The translations under genes were made by a program, and so were the position numbers. Of a DNA stretch of 64,000 nucleotides, positions 17,247 through 25,202 are shown piece by piece. The stretch comes from Comamonas sp. BIGb0152 (GTDB taxonomy: Bacteria; Pseudomonadota; Gammaproteobacteria; Burkholderiales; Burkholderiaceae_C). Within the stretch, counting starts at the first letter, position 1. The number at the start of each line of letters is the position of its first letter. A model generated the notes under the pieces. The model searched no databases. It saw only the letters and a list, made by a program, of their open reading frames with translations, and had not been told where the DNA came from. The stretch lies in assembly GCF_024809975.1 (NCBI RefSeq), contig NZ_JANUDY010000009.1:62001-126000 (forward strand), written 5' to 3'.

Positions 17247-17750
17247 CTATGCGGGTGGCGTATTCAGGCTGAATGCGGTGTCCGGGTGCTGGCGGCCCTG
17301 CTGGCTGATCCAGTCCAGCCAGTCCTGCGCGCTGATCTGCGCCCGGCCTTGCAGTGCCGGAGGCAGGGCCTCGTACACCAGCACATCGAACGGCTGCTGG
17401 CCGCCGCCGGTCAGGGCCAGCTCCAGGGTCAGCACCCGTTTGCCGTACTCGCCGATGTCCTGGGGCCAAATGCCTTCGATGCCGTCCATGGCCTGCTCCA
17501 GCGCATCGTTCAAGGGGTAGACCTCGGCCAGCACCTGGCCGCTGCCCTGCAATTGCAGGCCCGGGTACCAGCCCAGGTCATAGAGGGTGCCGGTCAGCAA
17601 GGTACGGCCCAGGCAGACGATGCCCGGCTGCAGCCGGGCAATGTCGTTCACGCCCCCGGCGCGCAAGGTGCCATACACGGCGACATGGCTTGCGCCGCAA
17701 GGCTGCCAGGGCGGTTGGGTGCAGGGGTGTTCCGGCGGCGGAGTGGGCAT
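17247..17750 (-). CDS. Gamma-glutamylcyclotransferase-like (GGCT/AIG2) protein
   Basis: 167 residues. VAVYGTLRAGGVN near position 24 is the substrate-loop signature of the GGCT/AIG2-like fold, followed by YPGLQLQGSGQVLAEVYPL. Family enzymes release 5-oxoproline from gamma-glutamyl amines or peptides, usually with a Glu base in the middle of the fold (a candidate lies in ALEQAMDGIEG or DIGEYG). It follows the lipid-type operon on the same strand after 23 bp and could be its last gene. The substrate is unknown. Confidence 0.75.
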   Translation of the reverse strand: MPTPPPEHPCTQPPWQPCGASHVAVYGTLRAGGVNDIARLQPGIVCLGRTLLTGTLYDLGWYPGLQLQGSGQVLAEVYPLNDALEQAMDGIEGIWPQDIGEYGKRVLTLELALTGGGQQPFDVLVYEALPPALQGRAQISAQDWLDWISQQGRQHPDTAFSLNTPPA

Positions 17751-17773
17751 GGAGCGCTTTGGTAGATAAGGGG

Positions 17774-18697
17774 CTAGCTGGCCTGGGCCGGCCGGCCCGC
17801 CGCTTGCCGGGTCTTGGCGATCTCGCGGCTGGGCAGCGGGGTCTCGCCGGTGGCCATGCGCATCAGCAGGCAGTGCAGCATCTCGGTGGACAGGCCATGC
17901 AGCACCAGGCGGTGGCCAGCGCGCAAGGTGGACAGGGGCACCAGCGGGTGCTTGTTGTTGAGCATCACCAGATGCTCGGGCGAGGACAGGATCTTGGCCG
18001 CATAGATGGCGACGGTCTCATCGAGCTGCAGCGAATTGCTGGCGCGCCAGAAATCATTGTCGGTCAGCAGCAGCTGGTAGACGGGGGTGTAGACCTCGAT
18101 GGCACTTTGCAGGTCAAGAATGTTGAGCCGGCCATGCGGCATCGCAGCCAGCTGTAGCGGCGGGTCACACAGCATGCCAAAGTCGGGCTCGGCCACCGGG
18201 CCCATGTGCTGGCCGTGGCTGCGCAAGGTGGTGTTGAGTCGGATGACAAAGTTGAACAGGTTCAGGTCGTGTTTCAAGAACAGCTCGTCCTTGATGTCAT
18301 CGATCTGCATCGGTGCCAGCGGCTTCGTGGGCACGGGGGTGGGTGCATTGGCGCCGATAAAGCTCAGGATCTGCGAGCCCAGGTGGAAGTGCCGCATGAT
18401 CAACCAGTTGGCCTCGGGTGAGACAAAGCGGTTCATGCTGAAGGCCAGCGTGCGGTGCAGCAGCTTGGAGTGCGCCCAGCGCTTGGGCAGCAGCACCTTG
18501 AGGATCTGGATCAAGATGATGCTGATGCGCGCCAGCGGGCGCACAAAGGGCAGCAGAAACTGGCGCGAGCGGCTGCTGGAATCCTTGAGCCAGGCGGCTT
18601 TGACATGGTCAGGCAGGGGTGTGCTGTCGTCCAGATAAAGCGCCAACCAGGGGTTGGGGTCGCGCTCGTCGTGGGGGATGTCGCGGAAATCGGTCAT
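17774..18697 (-). CDS. Uncharacterised protein, last core gene of the lipid-type operon
   Basis: 307 residues; I do not recognise a characterised family (possibly DUF6999, from memory and unsure). It opens with acidic text DIPHDERDPNPWLALYLDD, has a hydrophobic helix at about 55-72 (ARISIILIQILKVLLPKRW) and a mostly helical body with HFHLGSQILSFIGAN and KHDLNLFNFVIRLN. The His and Asp/Glu residues in those two stretches could bind metal, but no standard motif is complete. The start codon overlaps the stop of the KAS III fusion gene by 4 bp (ATGA), so the two are translationally coupled and probably work together. Confidence 0.6.
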   Translation of the reverse strand: MTDFRDIPHDERDPNPWLALYLDDSTPLPDHVKAAWLKDSSSRSRQFLLPFVRPLARISIILIQILKVLLPKRWAHSKLLHRTLAFSMNRFVSPEANWLIMRHFHLGSQILSFIGANAPTPVPTKPLAPMQIDDIKDELFLKHDLNLFNFVIRLNTTLRSHGQHMGPVAEPDFGMLCDPPLQLAAMPHGRLNILDLQSAIEVYTPVYQLLLTDNDFWRASNSLQLDETVAIYAAKILSSPEHLVMLNNKHPLVPLSTLRAGHRLVLHGLSTEMLHCLLMRMATGETPLPSREIAKTRQAAGRPAQAS

Positions 18698-20640
18698 CGC
18701 GCGCTCTCCGTGGCCGTGGCATCCAGAATGTGCCGGAACTGCATCAGGTAGAGCGCTGCGGTATGGCGTGCGGTGGCCGCAATGGCAGCGGCTGCTTTGC
18801 CCGTCTCATCCAGCGCCATCACCATCTGCACGGCCAGCAGCCAGCGCTCCAGGTGGTCTTCGTCATTGGCGCCGTGGTATTCCAGAAAACGAAAGCACTC
18901 TGGGCCCAGCGCCAAGTGCTGGCGCAGCAGCGGCAGCAGGCTGGGCACAATGCGCTGGCCCGTGCCTTCGATGATGTAGATGGCGCCCAAGAGACCGATG
19001 GGGTTGGGGGTGGCTGCCAGGCTGTGCAGGTAGCTGTTGAGCGCTTCGCCGCCGGGGTTGCGGCGCAGCTGGTTGATATCGGTCTCGGTGCCACCAGCGT
19101 TCAAGTAGTCCTGGTGCAGGATCTTGAAGTCGTTCTGCTCCTCGCTGGCATGCACGCCCATCAACGCGGCCAGCTCGGCATAGGCCCCTGTGAGCGAAGC
19201 GGCACCTTCGCGCATCCAGAGGCTGCCTTCGCGCACCTGGGGCACCCACTGGCTCATCCAGCGCACATAGTCGGCCTGCTGTAGTTGGCCGCTGTGGATG
19301 CGGTGGACCAGCGGCGTGCGCCAGACCTGGGAGCGGTAGTCGTGCCAGATGCTGGCCAGCTCGGTCAGCAAGGGGGCCAGGCCCGTGGGGGCGGCGGCCG
19401 GGTCATGCGGCGGGGCAATCAGCGCGCTTTCAGGGGCCGCTGTGGCCTGGGGGGCGCGTTGGGCTGGGGCTGCGGCGCTGCGGGTGGTCGCCTGCGCAGC
19501 GGGTGTGGAGGGCTCCACCTCCAGCAGCATGTAGCCGGCAGTAAAGCGGCCGGACTCGGGCACAAAGCACAGCATCGTGTCGCCGGGTTTCAAGCGTTCG
19601 TGTTCGGTCTGCAGGTACTCGGCAAGCATCACAAATATCGAGGCGGCACCGGTATTGCCGCGCCAGGCCAGGTTGCTCCACCAGCGCTCGCGCGGAATCG
19701 ACAGCTGCGCCTTGTTCAGCAGTTCATCCACCACGGGGATGAACTTCTCTGACGAGTAGTGGCACAGAAAGTGGTCAATGCCGCGCGCGGGCAGCCAGCC
19801 CTGGTGGGCGATGCGGGCGTACTCGTGGATGCAGACATCAAACAGGTGGGGCAGCAAGCGGATGTCCTGGCGCAAGGACAGCGCGCCAGCGGCCTCGGCC
19901 TCGGCCCAGGAGGGGAAATCCAAATGGCTGCGCTGGCGGTCATGCGTCAGCCCCAGCTGCATGCACACGGGGTAGTCGCCGGCAAAGCTGCGTTGGTGGG
20001 TCCAGCGCAGTTTCAGGCGCAGGTCGGGGCGTTGGGGCAGCGCGGCGCCTTGGCCCAGCAGCACGGCGCCGGCGCCATCGCTGAGCATCCAGCGCAAAAA
20101 GTGCGCGTCAAAATCGGTGTTGTAGCCCTGGCTCGCGTAGCGCGAGCGTTTGAAGAGCCTGGACGGCATCTCGCTGGCCACGGCCAGCGCATGGGCATGC
20201 GTGCCGTGCTCCACCGCCAGCGCCGCGCTTTGCAGCGCGCCCACGCTGGCCGCGCAGACGCCATGCACGCTGAGCAGCTCCATCGGCGGGGCGGCCATCT
20301 CGCCCTGGATCATGCTGGCAAAGCCGGGCATCAGCGCATCGCCGCCTGAGGAGCCACTGGCCAGAAAGCCGATATCAGCGATGGGGCGCGCAGCCTGCGC
20401 CAGCGCGGCCTCGATGGCGCCTTTTGCCATCTGGGCATTGCTGTAGGTGGTGCTGCCATCCGGGGCGATGGCGTAGTGGCGCTGCTGGATGCCGTTCTCC
20501 GCCAGGATGCGGCGCTTGAGGCGCTCGGACAGCCGGTTGAGCGGCGCCACATAGGCATCCATGCCATCGTTGGCAATGGGGGCGCCGGGCATGAAGTGAC
20601 CGGCGGATTCGATATAGACCTGCGAGTAAGCGACTGGCAT
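18694..20640 (-). CDS. Ketoacyl-ACP synthase III fused to heme-oxygenase-like di-iron domain
   Basis: 648 residues in two domains. Residues 1-375 are a thiolase-fold KAS III (FabH-like) enzyme with the full Cys-His-Asn triad: C129 (SVHGVCAASVG), H294 (FLCHYSSEKF) and N329 (WRGNTGAAS). A low-complexity Ala/Pro/Thr linker (about 378-418) follows. Residues 420-648 are all-helical and resemble the heme-oxygenase-like oxidase/oxygenase (HDO) family, with an H-x3-D-x2-H signature at H589/D593/H596, E558 in YIIEGTG and E500/E501 as other candidate metal ligands. KAS III enzymes condense an acyl-CoA with malonyl-ACP or release acyl chains; HDO enzymes oxidise fatty acids or amines with O2. The fusion suggests one acyl product passed between the two sites. 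The product is unknown. Confidence 0.85.
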   Translation of the reverse strand: MPVAYSQVYIESAGHFMPGAPIANDGMDAYVAPLNRLSERLKRRILAENGIQQRHYAIAPDGSTTYSNAQMAKGAIEAALAQAARPIADIGFLASGSSGGDALMPGFASMIQGEMAAPPMELLSVHGVCAASVGALQSAALAVEHGTHAHALAVASEMPSRLFKRSRYASQGYNTDFDAHFLRWMLSDGAGAVLLGQGAALPQRPDLRLKLRWTHQRSFAGDYPVCMQLGLTHDRQRSHLDFPSWAEAEAAGALSLRQDIRLLPHLFDVCIHEYARIAHQGWLPARGIDHFLCHYSSEKFIPVVDELLNKAQLSIPRERWWSNLAWRGNTGAASIFVMLAEYLQTEHERLKPGDTMLCFVPESGRFTAGYMLLEVEPSTPAAQATTRSAAAPAQRAPQATAAPESALIAPPHDPAAAPTGLAPLLTELASIWHDYRSQVWRTPLVHRIHSGQLQQADYVRWMSQWVPQVREGSLWMREGAASLTGAYAELAALMGVHASEEQNDFKILHQDYLNAGGTETDINQLRRNPGGEALNSYLHSLAATPNPIGLLGAIYIIEGTGQRIVPSLLPLLRQHLALGPECFRFLEYHGANDEDHLERWLLAVQMVMALDETGKAAAAIAATARHTAALYLMQFRHILDATATESAR

Positions 20641-20646
20641 AGATGA

Positions 20647-21603
20647 CTACTTTTTCTCCATAGGCGGCATCAGCGACCGGCTGCGTGCCGATCGGCGCAC
20701 CAGCCCTCCAACAAAGACCCGTGCCATATAGGGCAACAGGCCCCCCTCATTGAGCCCCGGGTGGACCCGGTGTCGGTATACCTGGGCATGCAACTGTGTC
20801 AACGCGGACCAGTGGGCATGCGGGCACTCATGGTGGGCGGTGTGCAGGCCGATATTAAAGAGCAAGGGGTTGACCATGCCTTCAAAATTGCGCGCGTAGT
20901 TCAGCATGCCACCATCGGTATCGTTTTTTGGCTTGGGTGGCTTGCGGCCATCGGCATGGGCATGTTGCAGGTAGTTGGTGGCCAGCAGCCAGTGCAGGCC
21001 ATGGAGCTGCGGCAGGATGACAAAGACCAGGGCCTTTTTCCAATCCAGCGCCAGCAGCCCCGCCCAGGTGCCCAGCCACAGCGCGTACTGGCCCATGCAG
21101 TAGCGAAAGGCGCCCGGGCTGCGCTGGCGCAGGCCCGCCAGCCAGCGGATGAACAGCGGGTACAGCACCCAGGCGGCCTGCAGCGGATGCAGCAGGTAGC
21201 CCCCGAGGTGGTTGCTGTCGCCGCCAAAGCGGTAGGTGCGGGCGATGTCCTGCTCGCCGTGTTTGTAACGGTGGTGGTTGCCCACATGGGCGGGCCAGAA
21301 CACAAAGGTGGGGTGGCCCTGCAGGAGGGTCAAAGCGTAGTCGGTGGCGCGGTTGGCCCAGCGGCTGTGCGGCCCCGTCCACATGCGCAGATGGGTGTGG
21401 TTGTGGTGGATGACGCCGATGCCCAGGGTCAGGAACAGGCCCACGAGGTACAGCCACCAGACCAGGCCATGCTGCCACTGCCACGCGGCGATCAAGGGCA
21501 GGGCCAGCATGTACAGCAGCGACTGCCAATCGCGCCAATGGCGCAGCCGGGGCCACTTACGGGAGGCAGTAGGAGGCGGTGGCGGGCTGTCGTCGCGGGT
21601 CAT
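20647..21603 (-). CDS. Membrane fatty acid desaturase
   Basis: 318 residues with about four membrane helices and three His boxes in the expected places: HHNHTH, HVGNHH (before RYKHGEQD) and HTAHHECPH near the C-terminus. These eight-plus histidines bind the di-iron centre of integral-membrane acyl desaturases. The substrate (acyl-lipid, acyl-CoA or acyl-ACP) cannot be told from sequence. It lies 6 bp before the KAS III fusion and 10 bp after the hydroxylase gene in one transcript, so it probably works on the same acyl chain. Confidence 0.9.
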   Translation of the reverse strand: MTRDDSPPPPPTASRKWPRLRHWRDWQSLLYMLALPLIAAWQWQHGLVWWLYLVGLFLTLGIGVIHHNHTHLRMWTGPHSRWANRATDYALTLLQGHPTFVFWPAHVGNHHRYKHGEQDIARTYRFGGDSNHLGGYLLHPLQAAWVLYPLFIRWLAGLRQRSPGAFRYCMGQYALWLGTWAGLLALDWKKALVFVILPQLHGLHWLLATNYLQHAHADGRKPPKPKNDTDGGMLNYARNFEGMVNPLLFNIGLHTAHHECPHAHWSALTQLHAQVYRHRVHPGLNEGGLLPYMARVFVGGLVRRSARSRSLMPPMEKK

Positions 21604-21613
21604 GCCAAAGCGG

Positions 21614-22369
21614 TCAGGCAGCGGGGCGACCGGGCGCAGGGCGCGGCGGCAGTGGGTCTGCTTCGCTGCGCATCAGGCGGTCCATAAAGGCCAGCGCAAA
21701 GCCGTAGTTGCCTGCGGGCCGCGCATGGTGCAGGTGGTGGCGGCGGCTGGCGGCCAGCGGGTGGCGGGGCCCTACGCGCGGGAAGAAGTCGTAATTGGCA
21801 TGGCCCACCGCATTGAGGAACAGGCTGAACACCGGCACCGAAGCCAGTGACCAGAAGGCAAAGTCATGCAGCAGCATGGGCAGCAGGATGACATTGCCCA
21901 GCATCATCGCCTCGATGGGGTGAAAGCTGTAGGTCGACCAGGGGGTGACCACGACCGAGCGGTGGTGGTCGCCATGGAAGCGCTTGAACCAGCGCGTGTG
22001 CAGCAGGCGGTGGTTGATCCAGAAATGCACATCGTTCCAGATCAACAGCACCCAGATCTCGATGGCAATTTGCCAGCCGCTGGGTGCCACGGCGAAATGC
22101 GCCCAGCCCAGTTGCACAAAGCCCCAGGGCACGACCATGCCCAGGCCAAACACGAGGATGGAATGGAAGGACTGGCGCCACTCGCGCCGCAACTGGTCGG
22201 GCTTGAGCGGCCGGGTATCGAGCACCCGGCCGATGCCGCGCCGCTGCAAAAAGCCGGTGAGGGCGGTCATGCCGAGGCCACCTGCCACATACAGCGCACT
22301 GAAAAACACCAGGCCCCAAGCCATCACCTGCCAGGCGCTGAGATCGGAGAAGACTTGGGCGGCGGTCAT
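21614..22369 (-). CDS. Sterol desaturase/fatty acid hydroxylase superfamily protein
   Basis: 251 residues, four to five helices. His motifs HFWINHRLLH, HGDHH (in FKRFHGDHHRS) and RRHHLHH match the ERG3/FA-hydroxylase superfamily (H-x3-H, H-x2-HH and H-x2-HH). These non-heme di-iron membrane enzymes hydroxylate or desaturate lipids and related alcohols. GNYGFALAFMDRL near the end is a common bacterial version of the C-terminal motif. The start overlaps the stop of the upstream receptor gene by 4 bp. Confidence 0.9.
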   Translation of the reverse strand: MTAAQVFSDLSAWQVMAWGLVFFSALYVAGGLGMTALTGFLQRRGIGRVLDTRPLKPDQLRREWRQSFHSILVFGLGMVVPWGFVQLGWAHFAVAPSGWQIAIEIWVLLIWNDVHFWINHRLLHTRWFKRFHGDHHRSVVVTPWSTYSFHPIEAMMLGNVILLPMLLHDFAFWSLASVPVFSLFLNAVGHANYDFFPRVGPRHPLAASRRHHLHHARPAGNYGFALAFMDRLMRSEADPLPPRPAPGRPAA

Positions 22370-23334
22370 TGTGCGCGGATGTTTTGCTCTTGGATGATGG
22401 CGCCCAGCGCTTTCACATCGGCATCAATGCGGTTTTTCAGGCCTTCGGGCGAGCTGCCCACGGCTTGCCAGCCTTGCAAGGCCAGCTTCTGGCGCATCTC
22501 GGGGCTGCGCACAATTTCGCCTACGGCGAGGGCCAGCTTCTCGACATGGGCCTTGGGCATGGCCTTGGGGGCGGCCACGGCGTTCCAGATTTCCATGTCG
22601 TAGTTGGCAATGCCCAGCTCCTTGAGGCTGGGCAAGCCCGGCGCCAGTGGGCTGCGGGCGGCCGAGGTCACCCCGATGCCGCGCAGCTTGCCGGCCTGGA
22701 TCTGGTTCATCGCCAGCGCCGGGGGCAGCATGGACAGCTGCAGATCGCCACCCTGGATGCCGTTGAACACCTGGGGGTAGCCGGGGTAGGGGATGTGTTC
22801 GGGCTTGATCTTGGCGCGGCTCTTGAGCAGTTCCATGCCCAGGTGGCCGATGGTGCCCACGCCGGGCGAGCCATAGCTCCAGCTGCTGCCCGCCTGGGTG
22901 GCGGCCTCAAAGAAGGCCTTGCCTTCAGGGGCTTTGGCGGGCGCGACGAGCACCAGCGGGGCTACGCCAATCAGGCCGACGGGCTGCAGGTCGGTCAGCG
23001 GGTTGTAGCGGATGGCCGGGTTGAGCATCTGGGCAATCGTCATATTGCCGTTGATCATCACGCTGAAGGTATAGCCATCGGTGGCGCGTGCCACGTACTC
23101 GGCGGCGATATTGCCACCGGCGCCTACTTTGTTTTCAACGATGATGGGCTGGCCCAGGGCTTTTTCCAGCGGTTCGGCCAGCGCGCGGGCCGTCAGGTCA
23201 GGCGACGAGCCCGCCGGAAAGCCCACGATCAGGTGCAGGGGTTTGCTGGGCCAATTGTCCGCAGCCAGAGTGCTGGTAGTGGCCAATGCGACCAGGGTGG
23301 CCACCATCAGGCGGCGAGGCAATTGAAGTGTCAT
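22366..23334 (-). CDS. Bug/TctC family periplasmic binding protein
   Basis: 322 residues from the ATG at 23334 (GGAGCTCCT upstream on its strand). The signal peptide ends near LAADNWPSKPL. Family motifs are LIVGFPAGSSPDLTARALAE and VENKVGAGGNIAAEYVA, as in tripartite tricarboxylate receptor TctC/Bug proteins, which expand greatly in Burkholderiales and bind small organic acids. No tctA/tctB membrane genes are in this window. It heads the minus-strand lipid-type operon with a 4-bp overlap to the hydroxylase gene. Confidence 0.92.
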   Translation of the reverse strand: MTLQLPRRLMVATLVALATTSTLAADNWPSKPLHLIVGFPAGSSPDLTARALAEPLEKALGQPIIVENKVGAGGNIAAEYVARATDGYTFSVMINGNMTIAQMLNPAIRYNPLTDLQPVGLIGVAPLVLVAPAKAPEGKAFFEAATQAGSSWSYGSPGVGTIGHLGMELLKSRAKIKPEHIPYPGYPQVFNGIQGGDLQLSMLPPALAMNQIQAGKLRGIGVTSAARSPLAPGLPSLKELGIANYDMEIWNAVAAPKAMPKAHVEKLALAVGEIVRSPEMRQKLALQGWQAVGSSPEGLKNRIDADVKALGAIIQEQNIRAQ

Positions 23335-23405
23335 AGGAGCTCCAGTTTCGCATGAACAGTGGCGGGAGGGTTCGTAATGCAATCGCCAAGTTTCATACAG
23401 GCCAT

Positions 23406-23443
23406 AAAAAAACGCACAAGCCCGAAGGACTGTGCGTTTTTTA
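23406..23443 (-). terminator. rpoH: Rho-independent terminator after rpoH
   Basis: A-rich run (23406-23411), stem ACGCACA (23412-23418) and TGTGCGT (23431-23437), then a T-run. On the minus strand it gives a hairpin with a U-tract 56 bp past the rpoH stop. The T-run on the other side makes it look bidirectional, although no plus-strand gene enters it here. Confidence 0.8.
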
Positions 23444-23498
23444 TTGTATTTAATATAAATTAAATATCAATCTCTCATTTTGATTAATTATTTTCTAT

Positions 23499-24446
23499 TT
23501 AGGCATATTCGGCCAAGGCCTTGCGCATTTTCTTCATCGCGGCCGATTCGATCTGGCGAATCCGCTCGGCGCTGACGCCATAGACGGCCGCCAGGTCGTG
23601 CAGGGTCATGCCGCCCGAACCATCGTCGTTCACCTTGAGCCAGCGCTCTTCCACAATGTGGCGGCTGCGCTCGTCCAGGGTGGCCAGCGCTTCCTGGATA
23701 CCGTCGGTAGCCAGGTAGTCGCGCTGGCGCGATTCGATCATCGCGGTTGGTTCGTGCGAGGCATCGGCCAGGTAGGCAATCGGGCCATAGGCCTGCTCGC
23801 CGTCGTCGGAGGGGCTGGGGTCGAGCAAGATATCGCCGCCGGACAAACGGGTTTCCATCTCGATCACGTCTTCGCGCTTGACATTCAGGTGCGCGGCCAT
23901 GGCGTCGATTTCGCTCTCGGTCAGCGTTTCGCGGTGCATGGTCCCGTCTTCCATGCCAGCGTCGGCCTTGAAGCCCTGCTTCATCGAGCGCAGGTTGAAG
24001 AACAGCTTGCGCTGGCTCTTGGTGGTCGCCACCTTGACCATGCGCCAGTTCTTCAGGATGTATTCGTGGATCTCGGCCTTGATCCAGTGCATGGCGTAGC
24101 TGACCAGGCGCACGCCCTGGTCCGGGTCAAAGCGCTTGACGGCCTTCATCAGGCCGACATTGCCTTCCTGGATCAGATCGCCGTGTGGCAGGCCGTAGCC
24201 CATGTACTGGCGCGCAATGGACACCACCAGGCGCAAGTGCGACAGCACCAAGCGGCCAGCGGCTTCGACATCGCCGTTTTCCTTGAGTTTTTTGGCGTAT
24301 CCCAGCTCTTCCTCGGGGGTGAGCATGGGGATGCGGTTGGCCGCAGTGATGTACGCGTCCAGATTGCCCAGGGGTGGTACCAACGACCATGGGTTTGCAG
24401 GAGCCAATGCGGTAGAAATGGTGGCGGCTCCAGAATGAGTTGTCAC
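23499..24446 (-). CDS. rpoH: RNA polymerase sigma-32 (heat shock) factor
   Basis: RpoH directs RNA polymerase to heat-shock promoters. Sigma-70 regions are complete: region 2 with LVVSIARQYMGYGLPHGDLIQEGNVGLMKAVKRFDPDQGVRLVSYAMHWIKAEIHEYIL, and the RpoH-specific box just after it, WRMVKVATTKSQRKLFFNLR. Region 4 ends GVSAERIRQIESAAMKKMRKAL. I chose the GTG at 24446 because AAAGGACTTC stands 4-10 bases before it; the ATG at 24476 lacks such a site and would add 10 residues. 315 residues. A DnaA box lies upstream (24700-24708). It is monocistronic with a terminator. Confidence 0.95.
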   Translation of the reverse strand: MTTHSGAATISTALAPANPWSLVPPLGNLDAYITAANRIPMLTPEEELGYAKKLKENGDVEAAGRLVLSHLRLVVSIARQYMGYGLPHGDLIQEGNVGLMKAVKRFDPDQGVRLVSYAMHWIKAEIHEYILKNWRMVKVATTKSQRKLFFNLRSMKQGFKADAGMEDGTMHRETLTESEIDAMAAHLNVKREDVIEMETRLSGGDILLDPSPSDDGEQAYGPIAYLADASHEPTAMIESRQRDYLATDGIQEALATLDERSRHIVEERWLKVNDDGSGGMTLHDLAAVYGVSAERIRQIESAAMKKMRKALAEYA

Positions 24447-24813
24447 GCTAGAAGTCCTTTCGTCTATGCGATACATAGTAACACCGGTAGGAGTCCCTTG
24501 AGGCTGTGGGAGTTCCCTCCAGCCGGTGCGGTATTTGCCGGTTTAAGATTCGGCTAAGAAACCGCATAATCGTTACCAGTAAAGAAAAGAATGCTCCTAT
24601 TTTTGATAGTCTTCAAGTTTCTTTACGGTGCCGATGGCGGCGCGGCAAGCGGCTGTCTGACATCCGATTCCGCGTGATGGGCGGTTGGAGGCGGTGGCCT
24701 GTGGATAAGTTCCACACCGGCCCCGAAAAACATGGATAAATTACCAGTGTTGGGCCGCGCTGGATGCGGCTATTAAACTGCAGCATGTTTGATGAAAATC
24801 ATGGAGTTGACGC
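24447..24813. other. Divergent promoter region between rpoH and cutA
   Basis: About 367 bp without a gene. It holds a perfect DnaA-type box inside the palindrome TGTGGA-N5-TCCACA (24700-24716). No protein frame with a ribosome site is visible. Both rpoH (minus) and cutA (plus) must be read from promoters here; I cannot place -35/-10 boxes with confidence. Confidence 0.5.
24700..24708 (-). promoter_or_regulatory. DnaA box (perfect consensus) upstream of rpoH
   Basis: The minus strand reads TTATCCACA, the full DnaA-box consensus, about 250 bp before the rpoH start codon. It sits in a larger inverted repeat TGTGGA (24700-24705) and TCCACA (24711-24716). In E. coli, DnaA binds two boxes in the rpoH promoter and represses it; the same link here is inference. 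Confidence 0.45.
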
Positions 24814-25176
24814 ATGAATACCTTGGCCATGGTGCCCGGCCCCGCAGGCAACTGCCTGGTGGCCTGGGCCAGCACAACGGTGGACAGCGAACGGGCCGCT
24901 CAGACGCTGGCGCAGGCAGGGGTCAAAGCCCGGCTCGCCGCTTGCGCCCAGGTGGAGAAAATCCATTCGCACTATTGGTGGGACGGTCAGTTGCAGCAGG
25001 GCGATGAATGGCGCATCACCTGGAAGACCACGCCGCAGCGCTTGCAGGCCTTGCAGCGCGAACTGCTGCCATTGCATCCCTATGCGCTGCCGCAGTGGCT
25101 ATGGGGGGAAAGCCAGGCCAGCGCGGCGTATGCGGCCTGGGTGGGCGCCGAAGTCAGCGCGCCACTGCAGGCTTGA
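24814..25176 (+). CDS. cutA: Divalent-cation tolerance protein CutA
   Basis: 120 residues, the usual size for this trimeric ferredoxin-fold protein linked to copper and other cation tolerance. ATG 24814 has GGAG about 9 bp upstream. Family features: the CVAR-like segment is LAACAQVEKIHSHYWWDGQLQQGDEWRITWKTT, followed by LHPYALPQWLW, which matches the HPYexP signature (His-Pro-Tyr) of CutA. It stands alone, divergent from rpoH and convergent with the DeoR gene. Confidence 0.9.
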   Translation: MNTLAMVPGPAGNCLVAWASTTVDSERAAQTLAQAGVKARLAACAQVEKIHSHYWWDGQLQQGDEWRITWKTTPQRLQALQRELLPLHPYALPQWLWGESQASAAYAAWVGAEVSAPLQA

Positions 25177-25202
25177 AAGCCGGTGGCGCTTCGCCAGAGG
25201 TA

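Noticed and set aside
22366..23334. The Bug receptor as part of a complete TTT transporter.
   Set aside because: No tctA or tctB membrane genes are present in the window, so a full transporter cannot be claimed here.
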